Source: Burkholderiales bacterium
GTDB taxonomy: Bacteria > Pseudomonadota > Gammaproteobacteria > Burkholderiales > Burkholderiaceae_C
DNA: 64,000 nucleotides
NCBI GenBank assembly: GCA_016191525.1
Contig: JACPOK010000033.1
Coordinates: forward strand, 124,001 to 188,000
Direction of reading: 5' to 3'
The notes below the pieces were generated by a model, which was not told where the DNA came from, did no database searches, and saw nothing but the letters and a program-made list of their open reading frames with translations. Position numbers and translations under genes: made by a program. Shown here in pieces: positions 22,804 to 32,258 of the stretch. Position 1 is the first letter of the stretch, and every line of letters begins with the position of its first letter.

Positions 22804-24084
22804 TTACTTCTGGAACGGACCCCAGTCCGGTTCGCGGATGTCGCCGCCCTGCCCGGCAAGCCGGGCCTTGATCTTGCCATCCAGCGTGGTCGTCATCAGC
22901 GCCTCGCGGCCATTTTGCCGCGTGGCATAGACGATGAGCTTGCCGTTGGGGGAAAAACTCGGGCTCTCGTCGGCCGTGGTGTCGGTGAGGGTGGTCACCG
23001 CGCCACCGCCGAGCTCCATGACCTGGAGCTTGAAGACGCCGTTGATGCGCGAAATGTAGGCCAGCCAGCGGCCGTCGGGACTGATGGCCGGCGATATGTT
23101 GTAACTCCCCGTAAAGGTAACGCGCTCGGGATTTCCCCCGGTCGACGACATGCGGTAAATCTGCGGCGCGCCGCCCCGGTCGCTCACGAAATAGATGTTG
23201 CGCCCGTCGGGCGAATACACCGGCTCGGTGTCGATGCTGGCCGACTGCGTCAGGCGCCGCGGCTCGCCGCCGCCGGCGTCGATGGTGTACAGCTGCGAGC
23301 CGCCGTCGCGGCTGAGCGTGACGGCCAGCGTGCGCCCGTCCGGCGACCAGGCCGGCGCGCTGTTGGAGCCGCGGAAGTTGGCGATCAGCCGGCGCTTGCC
23401 GCCGTACACCTCGTGCACGTAGATCACCGGCTTGCGCGACTCGAACGACACGTACGCCACCTGGGTGCCGTTGGGCGACCACGAGGGCGAGATGATGGGC
23501 TCGTTGCTGGCCAGGGCCGACTGCGCGTTCTCGCCGTCGGCGTCGGCCACCCACAGGTTGAATTTCGGCCCGGCCTTGGTCACGTAGGCGATGCGGGTGG
23601 AAAACACGCCCTTGTCGCCCGTGAGCTTTTCGTAGATGAAATCGGCGATGCGGTGGGCCGCCAGCCGCAGGTCGCCCGCCGTCACCACCAGGCCGAGCAC
23701 GCCCGCTTCCTGCGCGCGCACCACGTCCCAAAGGCGGAAGCGCACGTCGTAGCGGCCGTCGGCCAGGCGCGACACGCTGCCGGCCGCCAGCGAATCGGCG
23801 CCCTTTTGGCGCCAGGGCGTCATGTCGGGGCGGCTGCTTTCGTCCAGCGTGGCGCCGGCAGGGTCGATGGCGCGGAACTGCCCGCTGCGCTCCAGGTCGG
23901 CCTGCACGATAGCGGCGATCTTTTGCGGCGAATCGCCTTCTCCGCGGAAGTGCGCCACGGCGATGGGCAGCTGCGTCAGGCCCACGCCTGACACCTCGAC
24001 ACGGAACTGCGCGAAGGCCGGTGCGGCGGCTGCGCCCATCAGGGCCAGCAGCTGGCGCCTGCGCCAGGGTGCGTTCGAAATCAT
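22804..24084 (-). CDS. tolB: Tol-Pal system protein TolB
   Basis: Periplasmic beta-propeller protein of 426 residues that interacts with Pal. The signal sequence (SNAPWRRRQLLALMG ... AFA) contains an Arg pair and could use Sec or Tat. An N-terminal domain (to about 150) is followed by repeated propeller blades with the SPDGR/SPNGT pattern, for example PAWSPDGRTLAVTLSRDG and EPVYSPDGRNIYFVSDRGG. Only tolB, pal and cpoB are present; tolQ, tolR and tolA, which often precede tolB, are not adjacent, because a glycosyltransferase gene begins 18 bp upstream. Confidence 0.96.
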   Translation of the reverse strand: MISNAPWRRRQLLALMGAAAAPAFAQFRVEVSGVGLTQLPIAVAHFRGEGDSPQKIAAIVQADLERSGQFRAIDPAGATLDESSRPDMTPWRQKGADSLAAGSVSRLADGRYDVRFRLWDVVRAQEAGVLGLVVTAGDLRLAAHRIADFIYEKLTGDKGVFSTRIAYVTKAGPKFNLWVADADGENAQSALASNEPIISPSWSPNGTQVAYVSFESRKPVIYVHEVYGGKRRLIANFRGSNSAPAWSPDGRTLAVTLSRDGGSQLYTIDAGGGEPRRLTQSASIDTEPVYSPDGRNIYFVSDRGGAPQIYRMSSTGGNPERVTFTGSYNISPAISPDGRWLAYISRINGVFKLQVMELGGGAVTTLTDTTADESPSFSPNGKLIVYATRQNGREALMTTTLDGKIKARLAGQGGDIREPDWGPFQK

Positions 24085-24102
24085 TCCAGGTCTCTCCTTG
24101 TT

Positions 24103-24948
24103 CTATCCATTCAATGCGGTCACCACGGCCGGCTCGCCCGTGGCGGCCTCGGCCAGCCCGCGCTCTGCACGGATAACGTTTCCGGCCTCGCGTTGGTGCA
24201 CGCGCTCGCGGTTGGCGGCCTCGTTGTCCCGGCTGTTTTCCCGGTGCCAGAGGTGGAAAACCTCCGTGCCCCAGAAGCCGTTGCGGCGCACCCGCCCGGC
24301 GTGGTGCAGCCGCAGGACCAGGTCGGCGTCCTCGTGGCCCCAGCCGGAAAAGCTCTCGTCAAAGCCGTTGACGGCCTCCAAATCACGATACCAGACTCCA
24401 AAATTGCAACTGCGTATGCCTTTCCAGCGAAAACGCGCCTCATCCCGCCCGGGCGCGCCCGGCCAGTGGATCAAGTGCGACAGTTTGTTAACGCGGCCCG
24501 AAAACCGCAGGCGCAGCCAGTCTGATACGCCCAGCCCCGCAAGGTTCACCTTGCCCGCGGCCACCCAGCGGCTCAGGTCCTCATTCAGCAGCACCCGGCT
24601 GCCGTTGACGAAATGCCCTTCCCGGGCCAGCAGCGCGTGCTGCTGCGCGAACCGGGGGTTGGGAATGCAGTCGCCGTCCATGAAGACCACGTAATCAGCC
24701 TGCGCGTGCAGCGCGCCCAGGTTGCGTGCCCGCGCGGCGGTGAAGCCCACGTCCGGGTGCCACACGTGGCGCACCGGGCAGTTGAACTGCGGCAACCCCG
24801 CATGCAGTGCCTCCACGTGTTCGGTGCGCGAGCCGTCATCCGCGATCACCACCACGTCATCAGGCAGGCACTGCGGGGCCAGGCCGCGCAGCACGGCGAG
24901 CAGCGCGTCGCTGCGGTTGTAGGTCAGGACGACAAAGGCCCGCGTCAT
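24103..24948 (-). CDS. Family 2 glycosyltransferase with galactosyltransferase-type C-terminus
   Basis: Protein of 281 residues. A GT-A fold is indicated by VVLTYNRSDALLAVL at the start and the DGDC metal-binding motif (VVFMDGDCIPNP). The C-terminal block NGFDESFSGWGHEDADLVLRL is the Glyco_transf_7C pattern of galactosyltransferases and chondroitin-polymerase-like enzymes. It overlaps the next upstream gene (24945-25703) by ATGA. Together with that gene and the divergent O-antigen ligase it probably acts in LPS core or surface glycan assembly. Acceptor and sugar are unknown. Confidence 0.85.
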   Translation of the reverse strand: MTRAFVVLTYNRSDALLAVLRGLAPQCLPDDVVVIADDGSRTEHVEALHAGLPQFNCPVRHVWHPDVGFTAARARNLGALHAQADYVVFMDGDCIPNPRFAQQHALLAREGHFVNGSRVLLNEDLSRWVAAGKVNLAGLGVSDWLRLRFSGRVNKLSHLIHWPGAPGRDEARFRWKGIRSCNFGVWYRDLEAVNGFDESFSGWGHEDADLVLRLHHAGRVRRNGFWGTEVFHLWHRENSRDNEAANRERVHQREAGNVIRAERGLAEAATGEPAVVTALNG

Positions 24949-25703
24949 GGGCGGGTGGCGTCCTTGCGCTGCAGCAGCCACAGCTTCAGGTAGCGGTAGT
25001 AGGTGCCTTCGGCGTTGGAGACGGCCAGCGCCAGGCCCAGCCGCCCGTCCAGGAAGCCGCGCCGCAGCACGTAGGTGCGGATGAAGGCCCACAGCCCATG
25101 GCTGACGGCCTTGCCCAGCGAGCCCTTCACGCCGCGCTGGTGCAGCGCCAGCGCCCCGGCGGTGGAATAGCGGTTGGCCTTGTCCAGCACCGACTCGAAA
25201 TCGTCGAAGCTCTCGTGCAGCAGGTCGCCTTCCAGCCGGCCCACCGGCCCGCCGGCGCGCAGCGTTTCGTGCACCAGGTCGTCGGAAAAGCGCGCGCTGC
25301 CGCGGCGGAACAGCCGCACGATGCGATCGGGGTACCAGCCTGAATGGTTGATGTACTGGCCGCAATAGCTGGAGCGGCGGTTCATCTCCCAGGCATCGAA
25401 GCCGCCGCGGGCCATGGCCGCGACGATGGAGGCTTGCAGGGCGGGCGTCACGCGCTCGTCGGCGTCGATGGAAAGGATCCAGTCGCCGCCTGCCAGCGCC
25501 ACGGCGCGGTTTTTCTGCGGGCCGAAGCCGGGCCATTCGGGCGACTCCGTGACCCTGGCGCCCAGAGCGCGGGCGATGCCCGGCGTGCCATCGGTGCTTG
25601 CGTTATCGAGCACCACCACTTCGTCGGCAAACGAAAGCGAGGCCAGGCAGGCGGGCAGCCGGGCGGCTTCGTTGCGGGTGATGATGACGGCTGACAGGCT
25701 CAA
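24945..25703 (-). CDS. Family 2 glycosyltransferase (WaaE/KdtX-like)
   Basis: Protein of 252 residues with GT-A motifs: SAVIITRNEAARLPACLASL, VVVLDNASTDGT and the metal-binding DADERV (WILSIDADERV). The C-terminal part (YINHSGWYPDRIVRLFRRGSARF, VHETL) resembles the WaaE/KdtX group that adds glucose to the LPS inner core. No ATG lies near the conserved N-terminus; I chose TTG 25703, directly before SLSAVII. An ATC or ATT start cannot be excluded, and the open frame runs on upstream without homology. It is divergent from the O-antigen ligase gene. Confidence 0.82.
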   Translation of the reverse strand: MSLSAVIITRNEAARLPACLASLSFADEVVVLDNASTDGTPGIARALGARVTESPEWPGFGPQKNRAVALAGGDWILSIDADERVTPALQASIVAAMARGGFDAWEMNRRSSYCGQYINHSGWYPDRIVRLFRRGSARFSDDLVHETLRAGGPVGRLEGDLLHESFDDFESVLDKANRYSTAGALALHQRGVKGSLGKAVSHGLWAFIRTYVLRRGFLDGRLGLALAVSNAEGTYYRYLKLWLLQRKDATRP

Positions 25704-25748
25704 GTCGAAGATAATTTGAGGTGGCTTGTGATTATGAGGGGTAGCTGA

Positions 25749-26990
25749 GTGCTCAATTTCAAGGGTCTGGCGGCTGTGAGGCCGTGGCCCGTTTACCTGA
25801 TGGCCCTGTCCGTGCCTGTTTCCATGGCGGCCACCAGCGTGTCCAAGCTGCTGATCGTGCTGGCCGCGCTGGCGGTGCTGGCGCATGGCCTGGGGGTGCG
25901 GCAGCGCATGGTGCCGCTGAAGAAGTTCGTCAGCATCCCGCTCATCGTGTTGATGCTGGCGGTGCTGGCCCTCAGCGTAGGCTGGTCCGAAGCGTCCACC
26001 GGCGACGCGCTTTCCAGCCTGGCCAAGTACGGCAAGCTGCTGGTGATCCCGCTGGTGCTGGTGCTGGTGCGCAATCGGCACGAAGCACTGGTCGCCCTGG
26101 CCTGCTACCTGGCAGCCGAAGCGTTCGTGCTGTTCTCCTCGGTGCTGCTGGGCCTGGGCGTGCCGCTGCCATGGCGCATCGCCACGCTTTCGCCCGCTTC
26201 CGTCTTTTCCAGCTACCTGGACCAATCCATCATGACCGCCGGATTCGCGGCCCTGTGCTGGCACCTGCGGGCCGAATTCCCGCGCCGCTGGGGGCCCACG
26301 GTGGCCGTGGCGCTGGCGCTGCTGGCCATCGTCAACGTCATGTTCCAGCTGCCCGGGCGCACCGGCCACCTGTGCGCCATCGCCGCCGTTTCGCTGGCGC
26401 TGTTCTGGGCCACGCCGCGCCGCTGGCGGCTGGGGGCCATGGCCTTCCCGGTGCTCCTGGTCGGGCTGGCGCTGGTGGTGTCGCCGCAGTTCAAGCAGCG
26501 CGCCACCATGGCGTTCGACGAATCGCAGGCCTACGAGCACAAGAACGAGGTGATGACCTCCACCGGCCTGCGGCTGAATCTATGGCGCAGCGCCGCGCAG
26601 GCCATCGCCGAACGGCCCGTGACCGGCTGGGGCGCAGGGAGCTGGTCGCGCCAATACCTGCAGCGCGACAACGGGCGCGACCTGAACTACCACGGCACCG
26701 GGGGCAATCCGCACCAGGAGTATCTGCTGTGGGGCGTGCACCTGGGCGTGCCGGGAATCGCCCTCCTGATCGCGTTGCTGGGGGGCCTGGCCTGGGATTC
26801 GCGCGGGTTCGCGGTGCCCGAGCAGCGGGGCGTGCTGTCGCTCGTGGCGCTGCTGGCCGTGGCGTGCCTGTTCAATTCCACGCTCTATGACGCGCTGATA
26901 GGCGACTACTTCTGCATCCTGCTGGGCGTGCTGTTCGCGCTGGGCCTGTACCCGCGCCCGGCCCCGCCGGCGGCTGCCGCAGCGGCATGA
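25749..26990 (+). CDS. O-antigen ligase family protein (WaaL-like)
   Basis: Inner-membrane protein of 413 residues with about ten to twelve hydrophobic segments. A periplasmic loop of the Wzy_C type carries the conserved pattern GWGAGSW ... GNPHQEYLLWGVHLGVPG, whose histidine is typical of O-antigen ligases, which join undecaprenyl-linked O-antigen to lipid A-core. The start is GTG 25749; an in-frame ATG at 25800 is an alternative. It overlaps msbA by ATGA, fitting a role in LPS export and completion. Confidence 0.85.
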   Translation: MLNFKGLAAVRPWPVYLMALSVPVSMAATSVSKLLIVLAALAVLAHGLGVRQRMVPLKKFVSIPLIVLMLAVLALSVGWSEASTGDALSSLAKYGKLLVIPLVLVLVRNRHEALVALACYLAAEAFVLFSSVLLGLGVPLPWRIATLSPASVFSSYLDQSIMTAGFAALCWHLRAEFPRRWGPTVAVALALLAIVNVMFQLPGRTGHLCAIAAVSLALFWATPRRWRLGAMAFPVLLVGLALVVSPQFKQRATMAFDESQAYEHKNEVMTSTGLRLNLWRSAAQAIAERPVTGWGAGSWSRQYLQRDNGRDLNYHGTGGNPHQEYLLWGVHLGVPGIALLIALLGGLAWDSRGFAVPEQRGVLSLVALLAVACLFNSTLYDALIGDYFCILLGVLFALGLYPRPAPPAAAAAA

Positions 26991-28765
26991 GCGAACCCAC
27001 CGGCACCGTGCTGCAGCGCCTGAAGCGCGTGCTGCCCTACTTCCACGGCTCGCGCTGGGCGCTGCCGGCGGTGATAGGCGCCATCATCGTGGTGGCGCTG
27101 ACCGAGCCGGTGGTTCCCGCGCTGATGAAGCCGCTGCTGGACCGCGGCTTCAAGGGCGGCAGCGGCCTGCAGCTGTGGATCGTGCCGGTGGCGCTGATGG
27201 GCCTGTTCGCGCTGCGCGGCGTGGCCGGCTTCGTGGCCCAGTATTCGCTGGCCTGGATGGCCAACCAGGCGATGGTGGCCCTGCGCTCGCGCCTGTTCGG
27301 CAAGCTGCTGGAAGCGCCCATGACGCTGTTCGGCCAGACCTCGGCCAGCTCGCTGTCCAACACCGTGGTTTACGAGGTGCAGACCGGCACCAACCTGCTG
27401 GTCAACGCCATGCTGTCGCTGCTGAAGGACTCGCTCACGCTGGTGGCGCTGATGGGCTACCTGCTTTGGCTGAACTGGAAGCTCACCCTCATCGTGCTGC
27501 TGATCTTTCCCGGCGTGGTGCTGGTGATGAAGGTGCTGTCGCGCCGGCTGCACGGCATCACCCAGGCCAGCCAGCAGGCCACCGACACGCTGGCCTATGT
27601 GGTGGAAGAGAACGTGCTGGCTCACCGCATCGTGCGGCTGCATGAGGCGCAGCCCGCGCAGACCGCGCGCTTCGACAAGCTGAACTTGCAGCTGCGCCGG
27701 CTGGCCATGAAGTCCACCATCGCCGCTTCGGCCATGACGCCGCTCACGCAGATGCTGGCCGCCGCCGCGCTGTCGGCGGTGATCTGCACCGCCATTTGGC
27801 AAAGCTCCACCAGCGGCATCACCGTGGGCGGCTTCGCGGCCTTCGTCACCGCCATGCTGATGCTGATCGCGCCCATCAAGCACCTTTCCGAATCGGCCGC
27901 GCCCATCACGCGCGGCCTGGCCGCCGTGGAGCGCGGGTTGGACCTGATAGAGCAGACGCCCGCCGAAACCGAAGGCACGCACGACGTGCCGCGGGCGCGC
28001 GGCGAATTGCTGTTCGAGCAGGTGGGGGTGCGCTACCCGGGCGCGGTGCAACCGGCGCTGGACGGTGTCGATCTCGCGATCGCCCCCGGCCAGGTTGTGG
28101 CCATGGTGGGCAGCTCGGGCTCGGGCAAGACCACGCTGGCCAACCTGCTGCCGCGCTTTGTGGAACTGGGCTCGGGCCGCATCCTGCTCGATGGCGTGGA
28201 TATCCGCGACTGGAAACTCTCCGCGCTGCGCCGGCAGTTTTCGTTCGTCAGCCAGGACGTGGTGATGTTCAACGACACCGTGGCCGCCAACGTGACGCTG
28301 GGCCAGCCGGTGGACCGCGACAGGATCATGCAGGCGCTGGAGGCGGCCAACCTGGGCGCGTTCGTGGCGGCCCTGCCCAACGGCATCGACTCACCCGTGG
28401 GACACAACGCCGCACAGCTTTCCGGCGGCCAGCGCCAGCGCCTGGCCATCGCCCGCGCGCTGTACAAGGACGCACCGCTGCTGGTGCTGGACGAAGCCAC
28501 CTCGGCGCTGGACACGGAGTCCGAGCAGGCCGTGAAGGTCGCCCTCGCGCGCCTGATGGCCGGGCGCACGACGCTGATCATCGCGCACCGCCTTTCCACC
28601 ATCGAGCACGCCGACCGCATCGTCGTCATGGGCGCGGGCCGCATCGTCGAGGCCGGCACGCATGCCGAACTGCTGGCCGCCGGCGGCGCCTACTCAAGGC
28701 TGTACCGCCTGGCCGCCACCACCGGGCTGGATGCCTCCCAGGAAAATGAAAGCGTTCTCGCATGA
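26987..28765 (+). CDS. msbA: Lipid A export ABC transporter MsbA
   Basis: Homodimeric ABC exporter that flips lipid A-core across the inner membrane. It has 592 residues: an N-terminal six-helix membrane domain (to about 320) and a C-terminal nucleotide-binding domain with Walker A GSSGSGKTTL, signature LSGGQRQRLAIARAL and Walker B LLVLDEATSALD followed by IAHRLSTIEHAD. Neighbouring O-antigen ligase and glycosyltransferase genes, each overlapping it by 4 bp, support the LPS assignment. Confidence 0.93.
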   Translation: MSEPTGTVLQRLKRVLPYFHGSRWALPAVIGAIIVVALTEPVVPALMKPLLDRGFKGGSGLQLWIVPVALMGLFALRGVAGFVAQYSLAWMANQAMVALRSRLFGKLLEAPMTLFGQTSASSLSNTVVYEVQTGTNLLVNAMLSLLKDSLTLVALMGYLLWLNWKLTLIVLLIFPGVVLVMKVLSRRLHGITQASQQATDTLAYVVEENVLAHRIVRLHEAQPAQTARFDKLNLQLRRLAMKSTIAASAMTPLTQMLAAAALSAVICTAIWQSSTSGITVGGFAAFVTAMLMLIAPIKHLSESAAPITRGLAAVERGLDLIEQTPAETEGTHDVPRARGELLFEQVGVRYPGAVQPALDGVDLAIAPGQVVAMVGSSGSGKTTLANLLPRFVELGSGRILLDGVDIRDWKLSALRRQFSFVSQDVVMFNDTVAANVTLGQPVDRDRIMQALEAANLGAFVAALPNGIDSPVGHNAAQLSGGQRQRLAIARALYKDAPLLVLDEATSALDTESEQAVKVALARLMAGRTTLIIAHRLSTIEHADRIVVMGAGRIVEAGTHAELLAAGGAYSRLYRLAATTGLDASQENESVLA

Positions 28766-29640
28766 GCAAGCCTGTCTCGATCAGCGGCTTCACCTTCATC
28801 CGCAACGGGGTGAAGCTGGGCTTCCCCTTCATCGAATCGATCCGCTCGCTGCTGCCGCTGGTGGATGAATTCGTGGTGGCCGTGGGCGAGAGCGACGACG
28901 ACACGCTGGCGCGCGTGCGGGCCATGGACGACCCGAAGATCCGCATCCTGGAGACGGTGTGGAACGAGAACATGAGCGACCGCGGCTTCGTCTATGCGCA
29001 GCAGAAAATGATCGCCCAGTACGCCTGCACCTGCGAATGGGTGTTCTACCTGGAGGGCGACGAGGTGGTGCACGAGGCCGAGCTGGGCGCCATCCGCGCC
29101 AGCGTGGAAAAGCACCACGGCAACCCTGCGGTGGAGGCGCTGGTGTTCGACTACCTGCACTTCTACGGCACGCCCGGCTACATCTCGGTCAGCCCCGGCT
29201 GGTACCGGCGCGAGTGCCGCATGATCCGAAACACCATCCGCAGCTACGCACCCGACGGGCAGTACTGGCTGGTGATGCATGAGCACAAGCGCCCGCGCAA
29301 CCCGAACGCCGCGCTGGCCAACGCGCACATCCACCACTACGGCTGGGTGCGCCGCGCCGACTACATGAACGCCAAGCAGCAGCTGGTAGCCAAGTACTGG
29401 AAGGGCTCGGTGGCGCCCACCATCACCTACGCCGACTTCGACCCCCAGGCCGTCGTGCCCTTCACCGGCACCCACCCGTCGGTGGTGCAGCCCTGGCTGC
29501 TGACCGACGCCGAGCAACACATCACCTTCAACCCCGATTACGTGCTGACGCGCAAGGAGCGCAAGTACCGGCTGTCCATGAAGGTCGAGAAGATGACCGG
29601 GCTGGACTTCAGCCGCAAGCACTTCAAGCTGGTGGCCTGA
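28762..29640 (+). CDS. Glycosyltransferase-like protein of the surface polysaccharide cluster
   Basis: Protein of 292 residues. The N-terminus SISGFTFIRNGVKLGFPFIESIRSLLPLVDEFVVAVGESDD and the motif WVFYLEGDEVVHE (in place of a DxD) match a family 2-type glycosyltransferase fold. The rest (HFYGTPGYISVSPGWYRRECRMIRN; HIHHYGWVR) is conserved in proteins found near LPS genes, but I cannot name the reaction. It is translationally coupled to msbA by an ATGA overlap. Confidence 0.75.
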   Translation: MSKPVSISGFTFIRNGVKLGFPFIESIRSLLPLVDEFVVAVGESDDDTLARVRAMDDPKIRILETVWNENMSDRGFVYAQQKMIAQYACTCEWVFYLEGDEVVHEAELGAIRASVEKHHGNPAVEALVFDYLHFYGTPGYISVSPGWYRRECRMIRNTIRSYAPDGQYWLVMHEHKRPRNPNAALANAHIHHYGWVRRADYMNAKQQLVAKYWKGSVAPTITYADFDPQAVVPFTGTHPSVVQPWLLTDAEQHITFNPDYVLTRKERKYRLSMKVEKMTGLDFSRKHFKLVA

Positions 29641-29651
29641 AGCGCCCGCCG

Positions 29652-30962
29652 CTAGACGACCTCGAACACCGCCGCGCTGATCGCGTCACGGTGCACGCCC
29701 AGAAGCAGCACGGTGTTGCCGCCGCCCAGGTCTACCAGCGCGCCGTCCGCCGTGTCGGTTGTGGCCGCGTAGGCGTCGCCGGCGGCAAGGATGCCAGACC
29801 CGTTCACATTCGACTGGATGCGGATGCGGTCGTGGTGCGAGACCCAGAAAAAATCGATGCGGTCGGCGCCGCTGGCCGCGTCGAAATAGAAAGTGTCGGC
29901 GCCCGCATTGCCCACCAGGATGTCCGCGCCGCCGCCGCCGACAAGGAAGTCGTCGCCCGCGCCGCCGGTGAGCCGGTCGTTGCCGGCATCGCCCTGTATC
30001 CAGTCGGCGCCATCGTCGCCCCAGATCATGTCGTCGCCGTCGCCGCCCACCAGCACGTCGTGGCCGTTGCCGCCTTCCAGCCGGTCCTTGCCCGCGCCGC
30101 CGAACAGCGTGTCCTGGCCGTCGCCGCCGTAGAGCTTGTCGTTGCCTGCTTCACCGTACACCGTGTCATTTCCGCTGCCGCCGGTGAGCGTGTCGGCCGC
30201 GGCCGTGCCCTGCAGCGTCATGGGCGGATCAGGCGGCGGCTGGTCCGAGGAATAGACCAGGTAGGAGTTTCCTTCCTGGACCGCAAGGCTGAACTGCGAG
30301 GCGTAGTAACGGCCTTCCAGCACCATCGCGAGGTCCGCGCCCGCCTGGCTGTCCGTGCCCACGTAGACCCGCGTGGTGTTGGCTGCCTCGTCGTACGCGC
30401 CCAGCTGTACCTGGCCGGCTGTCACGCCGGTGCCATCGCCCGTAGTCAGGGGCCCCGCGATCGTGAAGTTTCGCAGCAGGATGCGATCGTTCAGGCCCAG
30501 GTCAGTGATGCGGTCCACACCCAGGCCGGCGCGCGCGGTGTCGAAGCCGAACACGTCAAACCCCATGCCACCCGTGAGCGTATCGTCGCCGCCGCCGCCT
30601 TCCAGCAGCTCGGTGGCCATGTTGGAGCCGGTCAGGCGGTCGGCAGCGCTGCCGCCGAAAACTTCCAGGCTGGTGATGTTGATGAGCGTATCGGTGCCAC
30701 CCATGCCATCGGCTTGCGTGCTGCGCTCGTTGGCCTGGTTCAGCGTGGAGGTGAAGTACACCGGTACGGTTGAGGCGGACAGGTCGTACACCGCCGCGTT
30801 GTAATAGCTGCCGCCGTCCAGTGTGTCGTTGCCCCGGCCGCCGACAAGATGGTCATTGCCGCTGCCGCCGTAGATCACGTCGTCGCCGTCATTGCCCCAA
30901 AGGGTGTCGTTCTCGTCGCCGCCGGTCAGGGTGTCGTTCCCGCTGGTACCTTGAAACTGCAT
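29652..30962 (-). CDS. RTX-type (hemolysin-like) calcium-binding repeat protein
   Basis: Acidic protein of 436 residues made largely of GGxGxDxLx nonapeptide repeats that bind calcium in beta rolls. One block is at residues 5-55 and a longer one at about 255-355; two non-repeat regions (about 60-250 and 365-436) separate and end them. No N-terminal signal peptide is present, which fits type I secretion with a C-terminal signal, but no type I exporter genes are nearby. A GGGAG site precedes ATG 30962. It has no enzymatic domain that I can see, so the role may be structural or adhesive. Confidence 0.85.
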   Translation of the reverse strand: MQFQGTSGNDTLTGGDENDTLWGNDGDDVIYGGSGNDHLVGGRGNDTLDGGSYYNAAVYDLSASTVPVYFTSTLNQANERSTQADGMGGTDTLINITSLEVFGGSAADRLTGSNMATELLEGGGGDDTLTGGMGFDVFGFDTARAGLGVDRITDLGLNDRILLRNFTIAGPLTTGDGTGVTAGQVQLGAYDEAANTTRVYVGTDSQAGADLAMVLEGRYYASQFSLAVQEGNSYLVYSSDQPPPDPPMTLQGTAAADTLTGGSGNDTVYGEAGNDKLYGGDGQDTLFGGAGKDRLEGGNGHDVLVGGDGDDMIWGDDGADWIQGDAGNDRLTGGAGDDFLVGGGGADILVGNAGADTFYFDAASGADRIDFFWVSHHDRIRIQSNVNGSGILAAGDAYAATTDTADGALVDLGGGNTVLLLGVHRDAISAAVFEVV

Positions 30963-31042
30963 CTTGCTCTCCCTTGTGTTTGGAAAAGCAACGGTATCAA
31001 GGCACCGTTATGGCGCTTGCGTTGCGGCGGTAACACCAGTGA

Positions 31043-32200
31043 CTAGGTTGTTGAAGGCCTCTCGATTCGTAAAGGGCTGAGCTTGCGGTAGAGGTTCTCG
31101 TGCGCCGCGGCAACGCTGGCCCAGCCATGCTCCCGCGCGAACTCCAGCGCATTGGGGCCCAGCCCGGACGGCTTGCCGGCCAGCAGCCCCAGCAGCACCG
31201 CCACCAGTTCCTGCGGGTCGCGCGGATTGGACAGCAGCAAGGCGTCATGGCCGTCGCGCAGCAGCGCCGAGATTCCGCAAAACGCGGGGCCGCTTACCAC
31301 CACCGGCAGGCCGTGCGCCATGGCCTCGAGTACCACCATCGCGAAAGTGTCCTCCAGTGTCGGATGGACCAGCGCGTCGGCGGCGCGGTAAGCCGGCGCC
31401 ACCTCCGGCAGCGAACCCAGGAAGTGCACGCGGCTGGCCTCGCCCAGCGCGGCGGCGCGCCGCGCGAACGGCGGGATGCCGGCCGCGTCGCCGACCACCG
31501 CGAGGTGCACGTCCGCAGGCAGCTGGGCCAGCGCGGCGAGCAGGGTGTCCAGGCCTTTGCGCGCATAGTCGTTGGCCACGAACAGGAGCAGGCGCCCATC
31601 AGCCGGCAGGCCGAGCGCGCGGCGTGCTTCCGCGCGGCCTGGCCCCTCGCCCGGCAGGTCCACGCCGGGCGTGATCACGCTGGTCATGCCGGCTGCGCCT
31701 GGATAGGCCTGCAGCGCCTCGGCCTGCACCATCGAGGAAGCCGCCACCACATGGCGGCCGGGCCGGCTGCTGAAACGCGCGGCCTCCAGCCAGAGGTAGG
31801 CCAGAAGCCGCGGGCTGGTCACGATCTTCAGCCAACGCAACACCCGCGCCGCCCCCTGCACGCCGGCCAGCAGGCTGTAGCGCACCGGCTTCACGTGGAT
31901 GGTCTGCACCTGCCCGTGCCAGGTGAGTTCGTGCGAATGCACGATGTCGAAGCCGCTGCGCGTCGCCCGCGCCGTCGCCCAGGCAAACCAGAGCTGGTTG
32001 ACCCAGCGCGGGCGCTTCAGCGGCGTGGAGATGGGGTGGTAGCTCACCCCCGGCCAGCTGTGGGCGGTTTCCTGCGCGAACACGTGCACCTCATGCCGCG
32101 CGGCCAGCTGCTCCGCCAGCCGCACCGAATAGCCTTCCGCGCCGCCGCCGGCGGCCGTGAAGCGGCGGCTGAGCACAGCGATGCGCAGCCGGCGTGTCAC
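31043..32200 (-). CDS. Family 4 glycosyltransferase
   Basis: GT-B fold protein of 385 residues. The N-terminal domain starts LRIAVLSRRFTAAGGGAEGY and the C-terminal Glycos_transf_1 domain has LLFVANDYARKGLDTLLAALAQL and the sugar-nucleotide binding pattern HPTLEDTFAMVVLEAMAHGLPVV with the E-x7-E motif. The start is GTG 32200. It resembles LPS core glucosyltransferases such as WaaG, but the donor and acceptor are not determinable. It lies downstream of the polysaccharide deacetylase gene on the same strand. Confidence 0.85.
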   Translation of the reverse strand: MTRRLRIAVLSRRFTAAGGGAEGYSVRLAEQLAARHEVHVFAQETAHSWPGVSYHPISTPLKRPRWVNQLWFAWATARATRSGFDIVHSHELTWHGQVQTIHVKPVRYSLLAGVQGAARVLRWLKIVTSPRLLAYLWLEAARFSSRPGRHVVAASSMVQAEALQAYPGAAGMTSVITPGVDLPGEGPGRAEARRALGLPADGRLLLFVANDYARKGLDTLLAALAQLPADVHLAVVGDAAGIPPFARRAAALGEASRVHFLGSLPEVAPAYRAADALVHPTLEDTFAMVVLEAMAHGLPVVVSGPAFCGISALLRDGHDALLLSNPRDPQELVAVLLGLLAGKPSGLGPNALEFAREHGWASVAAAHENLYRKLSPLRIERPSTT

Positions 32201-32258
32201 TGGATAGCCTCCGCCCTGCGGGCTGCGGCGCTATGAGCCTTCGGAACGGCCGGGCGGC

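Noticed and set aside
29652..30962. Regular short repeats as a CRISPR array
   Set aside because: The periodicity is the nonapeptide RTX repeat in a coding region; there are no spacers or cas genes.
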